DNA of 15,715 bases, taken from assembly GCA_946497265.1 (NCBI GenBank), contig CAMMKL010000014.1, forward strand, positions 1-15,715. The letters are read 5' to 3'. A model generated the notes under the pieces. It was not told the origin of the DNA, did not search any database, and worked only from the letters and a program-made list of their open reading frames with translations. Within the stretch, counting starts at the first letter, position 1. Every line of letters starts with the position of its first letter. Below, in pieces: positions 6,539 to 13,485 of this stretch. This DNA comes from an uncultured Clostridia bacterium. GTDB taxonomy: Bacteria > Bacillota > Clostridia > Oscillospirales > Acutalibacteraceae. The translations under genes and the position numbers were made by a program.

Positions 6539-6757
6539 CGTTTGCTCATTATGTATATTAAGCTCCGCAAAAATCAGCGCGCCAAAAAAACAGATCGCGG
6601 TAAATACGCCGCCTTCTCCGGAGCCAAAAAGGGATGCCATGATATAGGATACCGACAGCCCGATCACAAAGGAAATAATCCCTTTGATATAACCATCTCT
6701 CAAGAATCGCTCTTCCCCTTTCTTCGTTTTATTTTAACCGTTTTTATAATGCCACAT
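6530..6757 (-). pseudogene. Small two-helix membrane protein ORF with an in-frame stop at codon 8
   Basis: On the minus strand GGAGGGG (6770-6764) lies 6 bases before ATG 6757, an excellent start, but after MWHYKNG comes TAA (6736-6734). The same frame then stays open to TGA 6532-6530. It encodes NKTKKGEERFLRDGYIKG, then two hydrophobic helices (IISFVIGLSVSYIMASLF and VFTAICFFGALIFAELNI) and a NEQTKK tail. Read through the stop the protein would be about 75 residues. Without read-through, translation could restart at TTG 6703, giving 57 residues, with a G-rich stretch (AAAGGGGAAGAG) just upstream. The gene may be freshly inactivated, or the 7-codon ORF may be a coupled leader peptide. No family is recognised. 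A promoter lies just upstream. Confidence 0.5.
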
Positions 6758-6791
6758 TGGAATCCCCTCCGCTTAAAAATTTTTATTCTAT

Positions 6792-6820
6792 AGAATACCA
6801 GATTAATACGGAAATGTAAA
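6792..6820 (-). promoter_or_regulatory. Promoter for the interrupted small ORF, with a palindrome over the -10 box
   Basis: On the minus strand TTTACA (6820-6815), a 17-base spacer and TATTCT (6797-6792), with an extended TG at 6800-6799. The -10 box is half of a perfect 14-bp palindrome, TATTCTATAGAATA (6784-6797), that could be an operator. The surrounding 6758-6939 gap is very AT-rich and shows no GC-rich terminator for the gene upstream. Confidence 0.5.
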
Positions 6821-6939
6821 GAAAAGACGAAGATTTTTATTCAATTATTATAAATATAAAATGCGATCGAAACCTGTCCACATCATTTATAAAATTCTAT
6901 TTTTTATAACCTTTTTTTCTCTTTATGATTAACCGTTCT

Positions 6940-7647
6940 TTACGGCCAAATCTCCCGCAAAAGCAGCAGGGGCGTCTGTTCGTCGTCCTGACCGGCCGGG
7001 TTGTCCGCCAAAATTCCGTGCAGCAGCGCATTGCTTTGCTTTACCCCTTCGGATTTCCCTAGAATCTGTACGTCCAGGTCGCACGCATCGATGATGATGC
7101 AGGGCATCCCGGTTTCGGCCTCAACCGCCCGGCATACCTCATCCGGGTACAAAGGGGATAGGATCGCGTAATGGACATACTCCGGGAACGAGATGTCATA
7201 ATCAATCAGGCCGTCGATACCGCCCACATCGTTGCCGCAAACCCGGTAAAAGACGCCTTTTTTGCCGAACGGCTTCGTCAGCGCGGAACACAGGGCGGCC
7301 AGCAATACCCGCCATAGCCCGCATTGCATAATGATGAGCTGCATCTTATGGGCAGTGCCCGCGCCCGGCCCCGCCGGCGTCACCCCTACAAAGCGGTACA
7401 ACAGCTTCGCCCAGAAACCGGGATGGATTTGGTCGCGGTAGACCACCCGTTTTTGGCACAGCGCCACCACCTTTTCGCTGATGGAAAGCACGTCTCCCGG
7501 CTTCCAATTGGGCTGGGCGTATTCCTTTGCAAGCTCGATCAGGTTTTCCCCGATCGTCACAAAATGGGTTTTAAGGGCGTATCGCTCATAGGTTTTGCCT
7601 TCGATTTGAACCGTAAGCTCCTTTCCAGGATTGACGGATGGTTCCAT
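6940..7647 (-). CDS. CofE-like protein (F420-0:gamma-glutamyl ligase fold)
   Basis: A 235-residue, probably cytoplasmic protein. Landmarks are YALKTHFVTIGENL near the N-terminus, KPGDVLSISEKVVALCQKRVV (about 49-69), PAGPGAGTAHKMQ (91-103), CGNDVGGIDGLIDYDISFP (137-155) and a C-terminal IIIDACDLDVQILG segment. These match, in order, the CofE-domain proteins that occur in Firmicutes under the name F420-0:gamma-glutamyl ligase. CofE itself adds glutamate to coenzyme F420, but no F420 synthesis gene is seen here and these Firmicute relatives may act on another acid. The start at 7647 is set by GGGAGG 8 bases upstream; the frame is open to 7746 but without a ribosome site. It is divergent from the VanR-like gene, with a TATAAT box at 7689-7684 on its own strand. 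Confidence 0.7.
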   Translation of the reverse strand: MEPSVNPGKELTVQIEGKTYERYALKTHFVTIGENLIELAKEYAQPNWKPGDVLSISEKVVALCQKRVVYRDQIHPGFWAKLLYRFVGVTPAGPGAGTAHKMQLIIMQCGLWRVLLAALCSALTKPFGKKGVFYRVCGNDVGGIDGLIDYDISFPEYVHYAILSPLYPDEVCRAVEAETGMPCIIIDACDLDVQILGKSEGVKQSNALLHGILADNPAGQDDEQTPLLLLREIWP

Positions 7648-7731
7648 GTCGTTTGCCTCCCTGTTTTGCTGTGTGCTGGTATGATTATACCCACAAGGGG
7701 GCAATCTTGTTTTAACTTTTCCTATTGGAAA

Positions 7732-7813
7732 CCTTAAGAAAATCAAAGGGTCAGTATAAGAAGCACCGAATTTTGAAATGGAACCAATAATCTTAGGAAA
7801 GTCTTAAGAAATC
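7732..7813. promoter_or_regulatory. VanR-like direct-repeat boxes between cofE-like and vanR-like genes
   Basis: Two boxes, TCTTAGGAAAGT (7791-7802) and TCTTAAGAAATC (7802-7813), lie in tandem with an 11-bp period. A third related box, CCTTAAGAAAAT, is at 7732-7743. From memory the VanR consensus is TCGTANGAAANT; of its ten fixed positions the boxes match 9, 8 and 8. About one helical turn between boxes is typical for OmpR-family dimers. The tandem pair would sit about 50-75 bases upstream of the vanR-like start site. The single box is about 55 bases upstream of the divergent start site. Confidence 0.5.
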
Positions 7814-7848
7814 GCAAGCCGCACAGGGCAGCATTCCTCAAGATAATC

Positions 7849-7857
7849 TGGTACAAT
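7849..7857 (+). promoter_or_regulatory. Extended -10 promoter of the vanR-like/vanS-like operon
   Basis: TGGTACAAT is an extended -10 box. No good -35 hexamer stands 17 bases upstream, which fits an activator-dependent promoter served by the boxes farther up. Confidence 0.5.
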
Positions 7858-7895
7858 GGTCATGGTACAAAACAAAAATGGAAGGGGATTGTGTT

Positions 7896-8594
7896 ATGGA
7901 AGCATCCATCCTGGTTGTGGACGATGAAAAAGAAATTGCCGACCTGGTCGAATTATATCTGCAAAACGAAGGCTTTTCGGTATGCAAGTGCTTCAGTGGG
8001 GAAGCCGCTTTGGAAAAAATCGCATCCACACGGTTTGACCTTGCGATCCTTGACGTGATGCTGCCCGGCCTGAGCGGATTTGAACTCTGTCGGAAAATAC
8101 GGGAGCAGTACCACTATCCCATCATTATGCTGACCGCCAAGGTTGAGGATATGGATAAGATCACCGGGCTGACCATTGGGGCGGATGATTATGTCACCAA
8201 ACCGTTCAACCCATTGGAGCTGGTCGCCCGTGTCAAGGCGCAGCTGCGCCGGATCACCCGCTACAACGCCCCCGTCGCCGCGCAGGATGAGGAGGTCCTG
8301 GATTTCTCCGGTCTTGTGATCAACAAGAAAACCCACGAGTGCTTTTTTAACGAAAAGCCGCTCTCCCTTACGCCCACAGAGTTTTCTATCCTTTGGATCC
8401 TCTGCAAAAACCGTGGGGAAGTGGTCAGCGCGGAACGCCTGTTTCAGGAAGCCTGGGGCGAACGCTACGACCGCAGCTGCAACAATACGGTAATGGTACA
8501 CATCCGCCATCTACGGCAGAAAATGCACGAGCCGATGGACAATCCACGGTTTATCAAAACCATTTGGGGGGTAGGGTATAAAATTGAAGGCTGA
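7896..8594 (+). CDS. VanR-like OmpR/PhoB-family response regulator
   Basis: A 232-residue DNA-binding response regulator, phosphorylated by the kinase encoded next. The receiver domain has the acidic pair in VVDDEKE (D9, D10), the phosphoacceptor D53 in LAILDVMLPG, T80 in PIIMLTAK and K102 in DDYVTKPFNP. The stretch DKITGLTIGADDYVTKPF followed by PLELVARVKAQLRR is strikingly like VanR of glycopeptide-resistance clusters. The C-terminal winged helix (about 130-232) has TPTEFSILWILCKNRGEVVSAE and the ending GVGYKIEG. ATG 7896 is preferred to ATG 7878 because GAAGGGG lies 8 bases before it and the protein then starts like its relatives. No vanH, vanA/B or vanX gene follows, so resistance should not be inferred. 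The promoter region holds VanR-type boxes, suggesting autoregulation. Confidence 0.88.
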   Translation: MEASILVVDDEKEIADLVELYLQNEGFSVCKCFSGEAALEKIASTRFDLAILDVMLPGLSGFELCRKIREQYHYPIIMLTAKVEDMDKITGLTIGADDYVTKPFNPLELVARVKAQLRRITRYNAPVAAQDEEVLDFSGLVINKKTHECFFNEKPLSLTPTEFSILWILCKNRGEVVSAERLFQEAWGERYDRSCNNTVMVHIRHLRQKMHEPMDNPRFIKTIWGVGYKIEG

Positions 8595-9711
8595 TTTTTC
8601 TCAATTCAAACGTAAAATTTACTTGCAGATGGTTCTGATCCTAGTGGCTACCGCTCTTGTTGGAGGGTTTTTGGCCTCTTTTGCGGTAGATGGGGTCTTG
8701 CAGGCGCCTTTTGCCGACGCCTTCGTCGCTTTCGCGCGGCGTGTACTGGGGCTTGAGGAAAGCCGCGCCGTTTATTGGTACCATCAGATTTTTCAAAACT
8801 TCAAAGAGTACTGGCTGGCAGCGGGCTTTTTGTTGCTGTTGCTTATCTTCTCCCGCCTGATCATCTCCCGTTTTACCCGCGCGTTCGACCAAATCAGCAA
8901 CGGCATCCACGAGCTTGCGCAGGAATCCGACCGCCTCATTACCCTGCCAAAAGAACTCAAAGCATTGGAAGACGACTTAAACGCCACGCGGCTTACCCTG
9001 CGGCGCCGCAAGGCCGGTATGCTCGAAAACGAGCGGCGCAAAAACGACCTGGTCATGTATCTGGCGCACGACCTAAAAACCCCTCTGACCTCTGTAATCG
9101 GTTACCTGAGCCTATTGGAAAGCAACCCCGCTATGCCCAGTCATAGGCGGGATAGATATGTAAAGGTTGCGCTGGACAAGGCCGGCCGTCTGGAGCACCT
9201 GGTAAACGAGTTCTTTGAGATCACCCGCTTTGATCTTGACACTGTCCCCATTCATAAGGTACCCATCAACCTGTCGATGATGCTGGAGCAGTTGGCCGAC
9301 GAATTTTACCCCTCCTTAGCGGAACGGAATCTTACCTGCGAGGTATCTTGTCCCGATGATCTCTGTGTGCCCGGCGACCCGGACAAGCTCGCGCGCGTCT
9401 TCAATAACCTGCTGCGCAACGCCTCCGCCTACAGCGAACCGAACACCGCCCTTCAGATTTTTGCCCAGGACAACGGACGGGGCCAGGTTACCATTCGCGT
9501 GCGCAACCGCGGAAAACAGATCCCGCCTGAAAAACTTTCCCTAATTTTCGACAAATTTTACCGACTGGAGGAAAACCGTGGTTCAAATTCCGGAGGCGCA
9601 GGGCTAGGCCTTGCCATCGCCAAGCGAATTACCGAGGCGCACGGCGGCACGATCCAGGCGTACAGCAGCCCGGAGTTTACGGAATTTGTGGTCGCATTGC
9701 CGGTTTCTTAA
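8584..9711 (+). CDS. VanS-like membrane sensor histidine kinase
   Basis: A 375-residue membrane sensor kinase, partner of the VanR-like regulator. Two helices (about residues 13-33 and 77-96) frame a short extracytoplasmic loop of some 45 residues; a linker follows with NGIHELAQESDR and a coiled, charged stretch. The H box is MYLAHDLKTPLTSVIGYLS (His162), then FFEITRFDLDTV, the N box FNNLLRNASAY, DKFYRLEENR and the G box GGAGLGLAIAK. This order and wording closely follow VanS. The start is TTG 8584, overlapping the regulator by 11 bases, with GGGGGGTAGGG upstream; a later ATG at codon 16 falls inside the first helix and is less likely. The short sensor loop means the signal may be sensed in or near the membrane. 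Ligand unknown. Confidence 0.88.
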   Translation: MKADFSQFKRKIYLQMVLILVATALVGGFLASFAVDGVLQAPFADAFVAFARRVLGLEESRAVYWYHQIFQNFKEYWLAAGFLLLLLIFSRLIISRFTRAFDQISNGIHELAQESDRLITLPKELKALEDDLNATRLTLRRRKAGMLENERRKNDLVMYLAHDLKTPLTSVIGYLSLLESNPAMPSHRRDRYVKVALDKAGRLEHLVNEFFEITRFDLDTVPIHKVPINLSMMLEQLADEFYPSLAERNLTCEVSCPDDLCVPGDPDKLARVFNNLLRNASAYSEPNTALQIFAQDNGRGQVTIRVRNRGKQIPPEKLSLIFDKFYRLEENRGSNSGGAGLGLAIAKRITEAHGGTIQAYSSPEFTEFVVALPVS

Positions 9712-9748
9712 GGAAAGTCTGGATTTTTATTTCAGCTTATATTACAAT
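9706..9748 (+). promoter_or_regulatory. VanR-like box and -10 element upstream of the AI-2E permease
   Basis: TCTTAAGGAAAGT (9706-9718) is nearly the same as the box at 7791 with one extra A, and overlaps the kinase stop codon. TACAAT (9743-9748) follows, with no clear -35 hexamer. The box would lie at about -49 to -37 relative to a start near 9755, the usual place for an OmpR-type activator. Confidence 0.4.
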
Positions 9749-9806
9749 AGAACCATCTGTAAAGCCCTCTGCAAATATACGTGCCTTTGGTGCGGAAAGG
9801 GATGAG

Positions 9807-10997
9807 TTGATTGCTATGGAATTAAACCGGAATAACATAAAAAAGATTATCGGTATCGTGGCGTTTGCCATTGTGCTGTACGTAGGCCTGCAAAACATCG
9901 GGTACGTGTTCGGATTTTTTGGAATGGTCATTTCCCTGCTTTCCCCATTGTTTACCGGGTTTTTGATCGCCTTTCTGCTGAACATCCCCATGACCCGCAT
10001 CGAAAACGCCCTGTTTCGGAAAGCCAAAACAAAAAGCGTGGTCCAAAAGCTGCGGCGGCCCATTAGCCTAATCTTAACGCTTTTGGTTGTCGCGGGTATT
10101 TTGGTAATTCTCCTTTTTGTCGTTATCCCGGAACTGGGCCGCACCCTGTTTAACCTGGCGCAGGGTATCCCGTCCTTTTATAATCAGACGCTCAATTGGG
10201 TAGAAACCAAGCTGGCGGAATATCCGGAAATAGTGGAGCAAATCAAAAACATCCAGATCGACTGGCAAAAGGTTTGGGATTCCATCTTACAATTCCTGCA
10301 GCATGGGGCGCTCGATTTCCTGAACTCCACTGTCAACATGGCTTCGTCCGTGGTCAACGGCGTAGTTCGGTTTAGTATGGGCGTGGTGCTCGCAATCTAT
10401 ATGCTTCTGGCGAAAGATAAGCTCTCATCCCAGGCTAAGGTCATCCTTTATGCCTATCTGCCGGAACCGCGCGTCGAAAAGATCCTTTCGGTGGGCCGCC
10501 TTGCCCAAAAGACCTTTGGCGGTTTCCTCTTTGGCCAGTGCCTGGAAATCTGCATCCTGGGTACCCTTTTCTTTTCCGTGTTGACCGTCTTAAACTTCCC
10601 TTACGCCCTGCTCATCAGCGTGTTGACGGCTTTCCTCTATCTGATCCCGATTGTGGGTATGACCATTGCCTGTATCATCGGGGCGTTCCTCATTTTTACG
10701 GTCAACCCCACACAGGCGCTGTGGTTCCTGTTGCTTTTCATTATCCTGCAGCAAATTGAGGCGAATCTCATTTACCCCCATGTGGTGGGCAATTCGGTGG
10801 GGCTTCCCTCTGTCTGGCTTTTGTGCGCGATCATTGTGGGTAGCGCTACCATGGGCATCTTAGGCATCCTCCTTTTTATCCCCCTGTGCTCGATGCTTTA
10901 TTCCCTTTTCCGTGAAAATATCCGCCGCCGCCTAAAGAAGAAAAAAATAGACCCCCTCCTTTCGTCAACGGAACCCCCGAATAAGAAGAAACCATAA
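9807..10997 (+). CDS. AI-2E family membrane permease
   Basis: A 396-residue polytopic membrane protein with seven to eight helices and a larger extracytoplasmic domain between the third and fourth (about 120-190). The family pattern is clear: LLSPLFTGFLIAFLLNIPMTRIE near the N-terminus, GVVLAIYMLLAKDKL in the middle, and the conserved pair LISVLTAFLYLIPIVGM and QQIEANLIYPHVVGNSVGLPS near the C-terminus. Members export or exchange diverse small molecules or ions, and only some concern autoinducer 2, so the substrate is open. The tail is basic (RRRLKKKK then PPNKKKP). The TTG at 9807 has AAAGGG at good distance; ATG 9816 three codons later is possible but more distant from that site. The gene follows the VanS-like kinase by 95 bases and may belong to its regulon. 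Confidence 0.88.
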   Translation: MIAMELNRNNIKKIIGIVAFAIVLYVGLQNIGYVFGFFGMVISLLSPLFTGFLIAFLLNIPMTRIENALFRKAKTKSVVQKLRRPISLILTLLVVAGILVILLFVVIPELGRTLFNLAQGIPSFYNQTLNWVETKLAEYPEIVEQIKNIQIDWQKVWDSILQFLQHGALDFLNSTVNMASSVVNGVVRFSMGVVLAIYMLLAKDKLSSQAKVILYAYLPEPRVEKILSVGRLAQKTFGGFLFGQCLEICILGTLFFSVLTVLNFPYALLISVLTAFLYLIPIVGMTIACIIGAFLIFTVNPTQALWFLLLFIILQQIEANLIYPHVVGNSVGLPSVWLLCAIIVGSATMGILGILLFIPLCSMLYSLFRENIRRRLKKKKIDPLLSSTEPPNKKKP

Positions 10998-11000
10998 AGA

Positions 11001-11031
11001 ACCGCCTGCCGGGAATTTTCCGGCAGGCGGT
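11001..11031 (+). terminator. Terminator after the AI-2E permease
   Basis: ACCGCCTGCCGG (11001-11012) pairs perfectly with CCGGCAGGCGGT (11020-11031) over GAATTTT. The T tail is short (CAGTTTATA). It starts 3 bases after the stop codon. Confidence 0.75.
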
Positions 11032-11042
11032 CAGTTTATATG

Positions 11043-11076
11043 AGCCCGTACTGGAATCCGTCCCATACGGGCTTTT
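11043..11076 (+). terminator. Second hairpin with T tail
   Basis: AGCCCGTA (11043-11050) pairs with TACGGGCT (11066-11073), then TTT. A back-up terminator 11 bases after the first. Confidence 0.55.
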
Positions 11077-11370
11077 GGCATAAAAGGGTAAAATTGAGAG
11101 AAAGAACGAATAAAAGGGGAGTAGAACCTACTGCATCGATCGGAAAACGACGGGGAACCCCTTACCAGGGTTCCCCACGGCTATATAAATCCGGCGGATT
11201 GTTTAGCTTTCCCTCCAGAGCTTTGGAGGTTTCGGGGAATTCGCTCCTTGCGGGGGAGCAAACAAAGGCAAAGACTCAAAATTTCCTTTGTACAGTGTAT
11301 TACAAGCCAATAAGGGCCCGGTTAGCATCCGTTCTTAGGGGCTAAAAAGCAAGTAGAACAGTGGGTTCCC
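11077..11370. other. Hairpin-rich gap without a convincing gene
   Basis: This stretch lies between the ends of two convergent genes. It contains a perfect 9-bp stem GGGGAACCC/GGGTTCCCC (11152-11176), a CCTCCA/TGGAGG stem and a GCTCC/GGAGC stem near 11212-11262. A plus-strand frame is open from 11040 to 11345 (101 codons). It starts within the terminator region and has no clear ribosome site, no hydrophobic segment and no family I know. It may be a structured RNA, a dispersed repeat copy or an unstructured remnant. I cannot decide from one copy. Confidence 0.35.
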
Positions 11371-12597
11371 TTACAGATAGCTTTTCATCGGTTCCGGCTC
11401 CGGTTTTGGTTTCGGTTCTTGGGATTCCGGGGGCTCTTTACGGTAAAGCAGCTTCATGATAATCGGAGTGGTAATAGCCGCCACCATGATTAATATGATT
11501 ACGGAAGAGAAGAAGACCGGCTGCACCATCCCTGCCGCCAAGCCTTTTTGGGCTACAATCAGAGCCACTTCGCCCCGGTTCATCATGCCCACGCCGATGC
11601 GAAGGGAGTCCTTGGCGTTAAACTTGCAAAGCTTTGCCATGCCGCCGCAGCCGATTATCTTACCCAGAAGCGCAACGACGATAAAGCACACGGTAAACCA
11701 AAGGATATCCGGAGTAATCCCGTCGATCTGTGTCTTCAAGCCGATGCTGGCAAAAAAGATAGGGCCGAACAGCATGTAGGAACTGATGTCCATTTTCTGG
11801 GCGATATAGCTGGAATCCCGGATGTTGCACAAAATGATACCCGCCACATAGGCGCCGGTAATATCGGCGATGCCAAAGAATTTCTCTGCAACATACGCCA
11901 ACAAAAAGCAAAGCGCCAAGCCGTAAATAGCAATCCGCCGGCGGTGGGGATACTTTTTATCCAAAAATTTAAAGCCCTTGTAGCACAGTACGCCGAACAC
12001 GCCGCAAATCAGGAAGAACAGAACCGTGCTGAGCACGACCTGACCTGGGTTTTGCGTGGGATCCTTAAAGCCGATGACAAAAGTAAGGACCAAAATACCG
12101 ATGACATCATCGATGATGGCGGCGCTCATTATGGTGGTACCAACCCTGCCCTTCAGCTTACCGAGTTCACGCAAGGTTTGCACGGTAATGCTTACCGAGG
12201 TTGCCGTGAGGATAACCCCCATGAACAAGGCACTGTAGAATGTGTCTGAACCAGGAGCACCCCAGCCGTAGAAAGCCGAATAAACGGCGTACCCGCCTGC
12301 AAGCGGTACAATAACGCCCGCCAAAGCCACGATAAGGGCGACCGGCCCTGTTTTTACCATTTCATGCAGATCGGTTTCCAACCCGGCGGAGAACATGAGC
12401 AAGATAACGCCGATTTCCGCCATCTGGGTAAGAAAGTCACCGGATTGGACCCACCCCAGGATACTGGGCCCGATGATCAGGCCGGCGATAATTTCCCCCA
12501 CGACCTGCGGCGCGTGCAGTTTACGGGCAAGCAGGCCGAAACACTTCGCGACAATCAGGATTATTGCTAGGTCGCGGAACATATCAATTGTTTCCAT
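11371..12597 (-). CDS. CPA2 family cation/proton antiporter (NapA/GerN/KefB-like membrane domain)
   Basis: A 408-residue membrane antiporter with about 12-13 helices, expected to exchange Na+ or K+ for protons. The N-terminus has ARKLHAPQVVGEIIAGLIIGPS, typical of CPA2. Asp163-Asp164 in AAIIDDVIGILVL is the double-aspartate ion site of the electrogenic NapA/NhaA type. Further landmarks are GAYVAGIIL, FGPIFFASIGLKTQ and GVGMMNRGEVALIVAQKGLA. No RCK/TrkA-N domain follows; the protein ends in an unusual charged tail, EPKPKPEPEPMKSYL. The start at 12597 has GAGAGGG upstream. It is divergent from a Crp/Fnr regulator across a 156-base gap that contains a perfect palindrome, so expression is probably switched by that regulator. 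The exact cation cannot be read from sequence. Confidence 0.9.
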   Translation of the reverse strand: METIDMFRDLAIILIVAKCFGLLARKLHAPQVVGEIIAGLIIGPSILGWVQSGDFLTQMAEIGVILLMFSAGLETDLHEMVKTGPVALIVALAGVIVPLAGGYAVYSAFYGWGAPGSDTFYSALFMGVILTATSVSITVQTLRELGKLKGRVGTTIMSAAIIDDVIGILVLTFVIGFKDPTQNPGQVVLSTVLFFLICGVFGVLCYKGFKFLDKKYPHRRRIAIYGLALCFLLAYVAEKFFGIADITGAYVAGIILCNIRDSSYIAQKMDISSYMLFGPIFFASIGLKTQIDGITPDILWFTVCFIVVALLGKIIGCGGMAKLCKFNAKDSLRIGVGMMNRGEVALIVAQKGLAAGMVQPVFFSSVIILIMVAAITTPIIMKLLYRKEPPESQEPKPKPEPEPMKSYL

Positions 12598-12646
12598 ATA
12601 GCACCCTCTCTATAAATTGTAGTATATGTTTCGATGCACCTGCCCC

Positions 12647-12716
12647 ATTGTAACAAATTTTTAAAAAAGTTTTGTTGCTATAGCAACAAACTTATGAAAA
12701 TTTGTAATATTATAAA
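12647..12716. promoter_or_regulatory. Divergent promoter region with a 20-bp palindromic operator
   Basis: TTTGTTGCTATAGCAACAAA (12671-12690) is a perfect palindrome with TTGTTGC half-sites. On the minus side TACAAT (12652-12647) is a -10 box with a start near 12640, and the palindrome centre is then at about -40. On the plus side TATTAT (12708-12713) or TATAAA (12711-12716) place the centre at about -40 to -42. Both fit the class II position (-41.5) of Crp/Fnr activators. Neither side has a good -35 box. The half-site differs from the Crp (TGTGA) and Fnr (TTGAT) types. Confidence 0.65.
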
Positions 12717-12753
12717 AGAAAGCAATGAAGCATAAAGGGTGCCGTGAACAAAA

Positions 12754-13428
12754 ATGAACAATCAACTTCTTATCTCACAGCATACGCTGTTTGAAAAAGT
12801 TCCCTACGAGGAGACCATGCGCCTGATGCAATGCCTGCGGGCGCATCAGAAACAATACAAAAAAGGGGAACGCATTGTGGTAGACGGTATGCCGGTACAA
12901 TATGTGTGCGCTGTCCTTTCGGGCCGTATTTTCATGGACAGGATCGACCGGTTTGGCAATCGGTATCTGTATATGGAAATTCCGAGTCGGGGCCTTTTGG
13001 GGGAACCATATCTGTATTCGGAATCCTGGGGTGGCGACGTCAGCTATACGGCCATTACCGACTGTACCATCCTACTGATGGAATACGGCCGACTGCTGCA
13101 TCTTTGCCCCCGGGCGTGCCCCTGCCATCGGCAGCTCCTCGAAAATTTTATTGGCCTGCTCATCCAGAAAAACCAAAGGCTGATGCAGAAGATCGAAATT
13201 GTATCAAAGAAATCCCTGCGCGGACGCATCCAGACATATCTGCGTTTGCTCATGCGGCAGCAGCGCTCCGATGTGGTGGCATGTCCGCTCAACCGCACCG
13301 AGATGGCCGAATTTTTGTGTGTAAACCGCAGCGCCATGACGCGCGAGCTATTCTGTATGCAGGAAGAGGGGCTCATCGAACTGAAAAAACAGACGGTACG
13401 AATCAAAAACCACCGTTTATGGGAATAA
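12754..13428 (+). CDS. Crp/Fnr family transcriptional regulator
   Basis: A 224-residue cytoplasmic regulator. The N-terminal half is a cyclic-nucleotide-binding-like beta barrel (KKGERIVVDGMPVQYVCAVLSGRI, then RYLYMEIPSRGLLGEP). A long helix follows, and the C-terminal HTH has NRTEMAEFLCVNRSAMTREL, whose second half is the recognition helix. There is no N-terminal cysteine cluster as in Fnr, so an oxygen-labile [4Fe-4S] cluster is unlikely. The Crp phosphate-binding cassette (RSA-type) is not seen, so the effector is unknown. A CPRACPC stretch (about 126-132) offers three close cysteines. ATG 12754 is the first possible start; AAAGGG lies a rather long 14 bases before it. The 20-bp palindrome upstream is its probable site. 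Confidence 0.87.
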   Translation: MNNQLLISQHTLFEKVPYEETMRLMQCLRAHQKQYKKGERIVVDGMPVQYVCAVLSGRIFMDRIDRFGNRYLYMEIPSRGLLGEPYLYSESWGGDVSYTAITDCTILLMEYGRLLHLCPRACPCHRQLLENFIGLLIQKNQRLMQKIEIVSKKSLRGRIQTYLRLLMRQQRSDVVACPLNRTEMAEFLCVNRSAMTRELFCMQEEGLIELKKQTVRIKNHRLWE

Positions 13429-13485
13429 AGCCTTCCCTTTGAATATACATCCAGGATATAAGGCGCATGTTACCGGGCTAGGGAA

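Noticed and set aside
6542..6793. Plus-strand 83-codon frame
   Set aside because: It starts with TTG without a ribosome site and is the exact antisense phase of the minus-strand membrane ORF, which has the helices, ribosome site and promoter.
7896..9711. Vancomycin resistance cluster
   Set aside because: The regulator and kinase resemble VanR and VanS, and a VanZ-like protein is 4.6 kb away, but there is no ligase, dehydrogenase or dipeptidase gene. The VanZ-like gene belongs to the pyr operon.
11040..11345. 101-codon protein after the AI-2E permease
   Set aside because: Starts within the terminator region, no clear ribosome site, no recognisable domain, and it spans several hairpins. Kept only as a structured gap.
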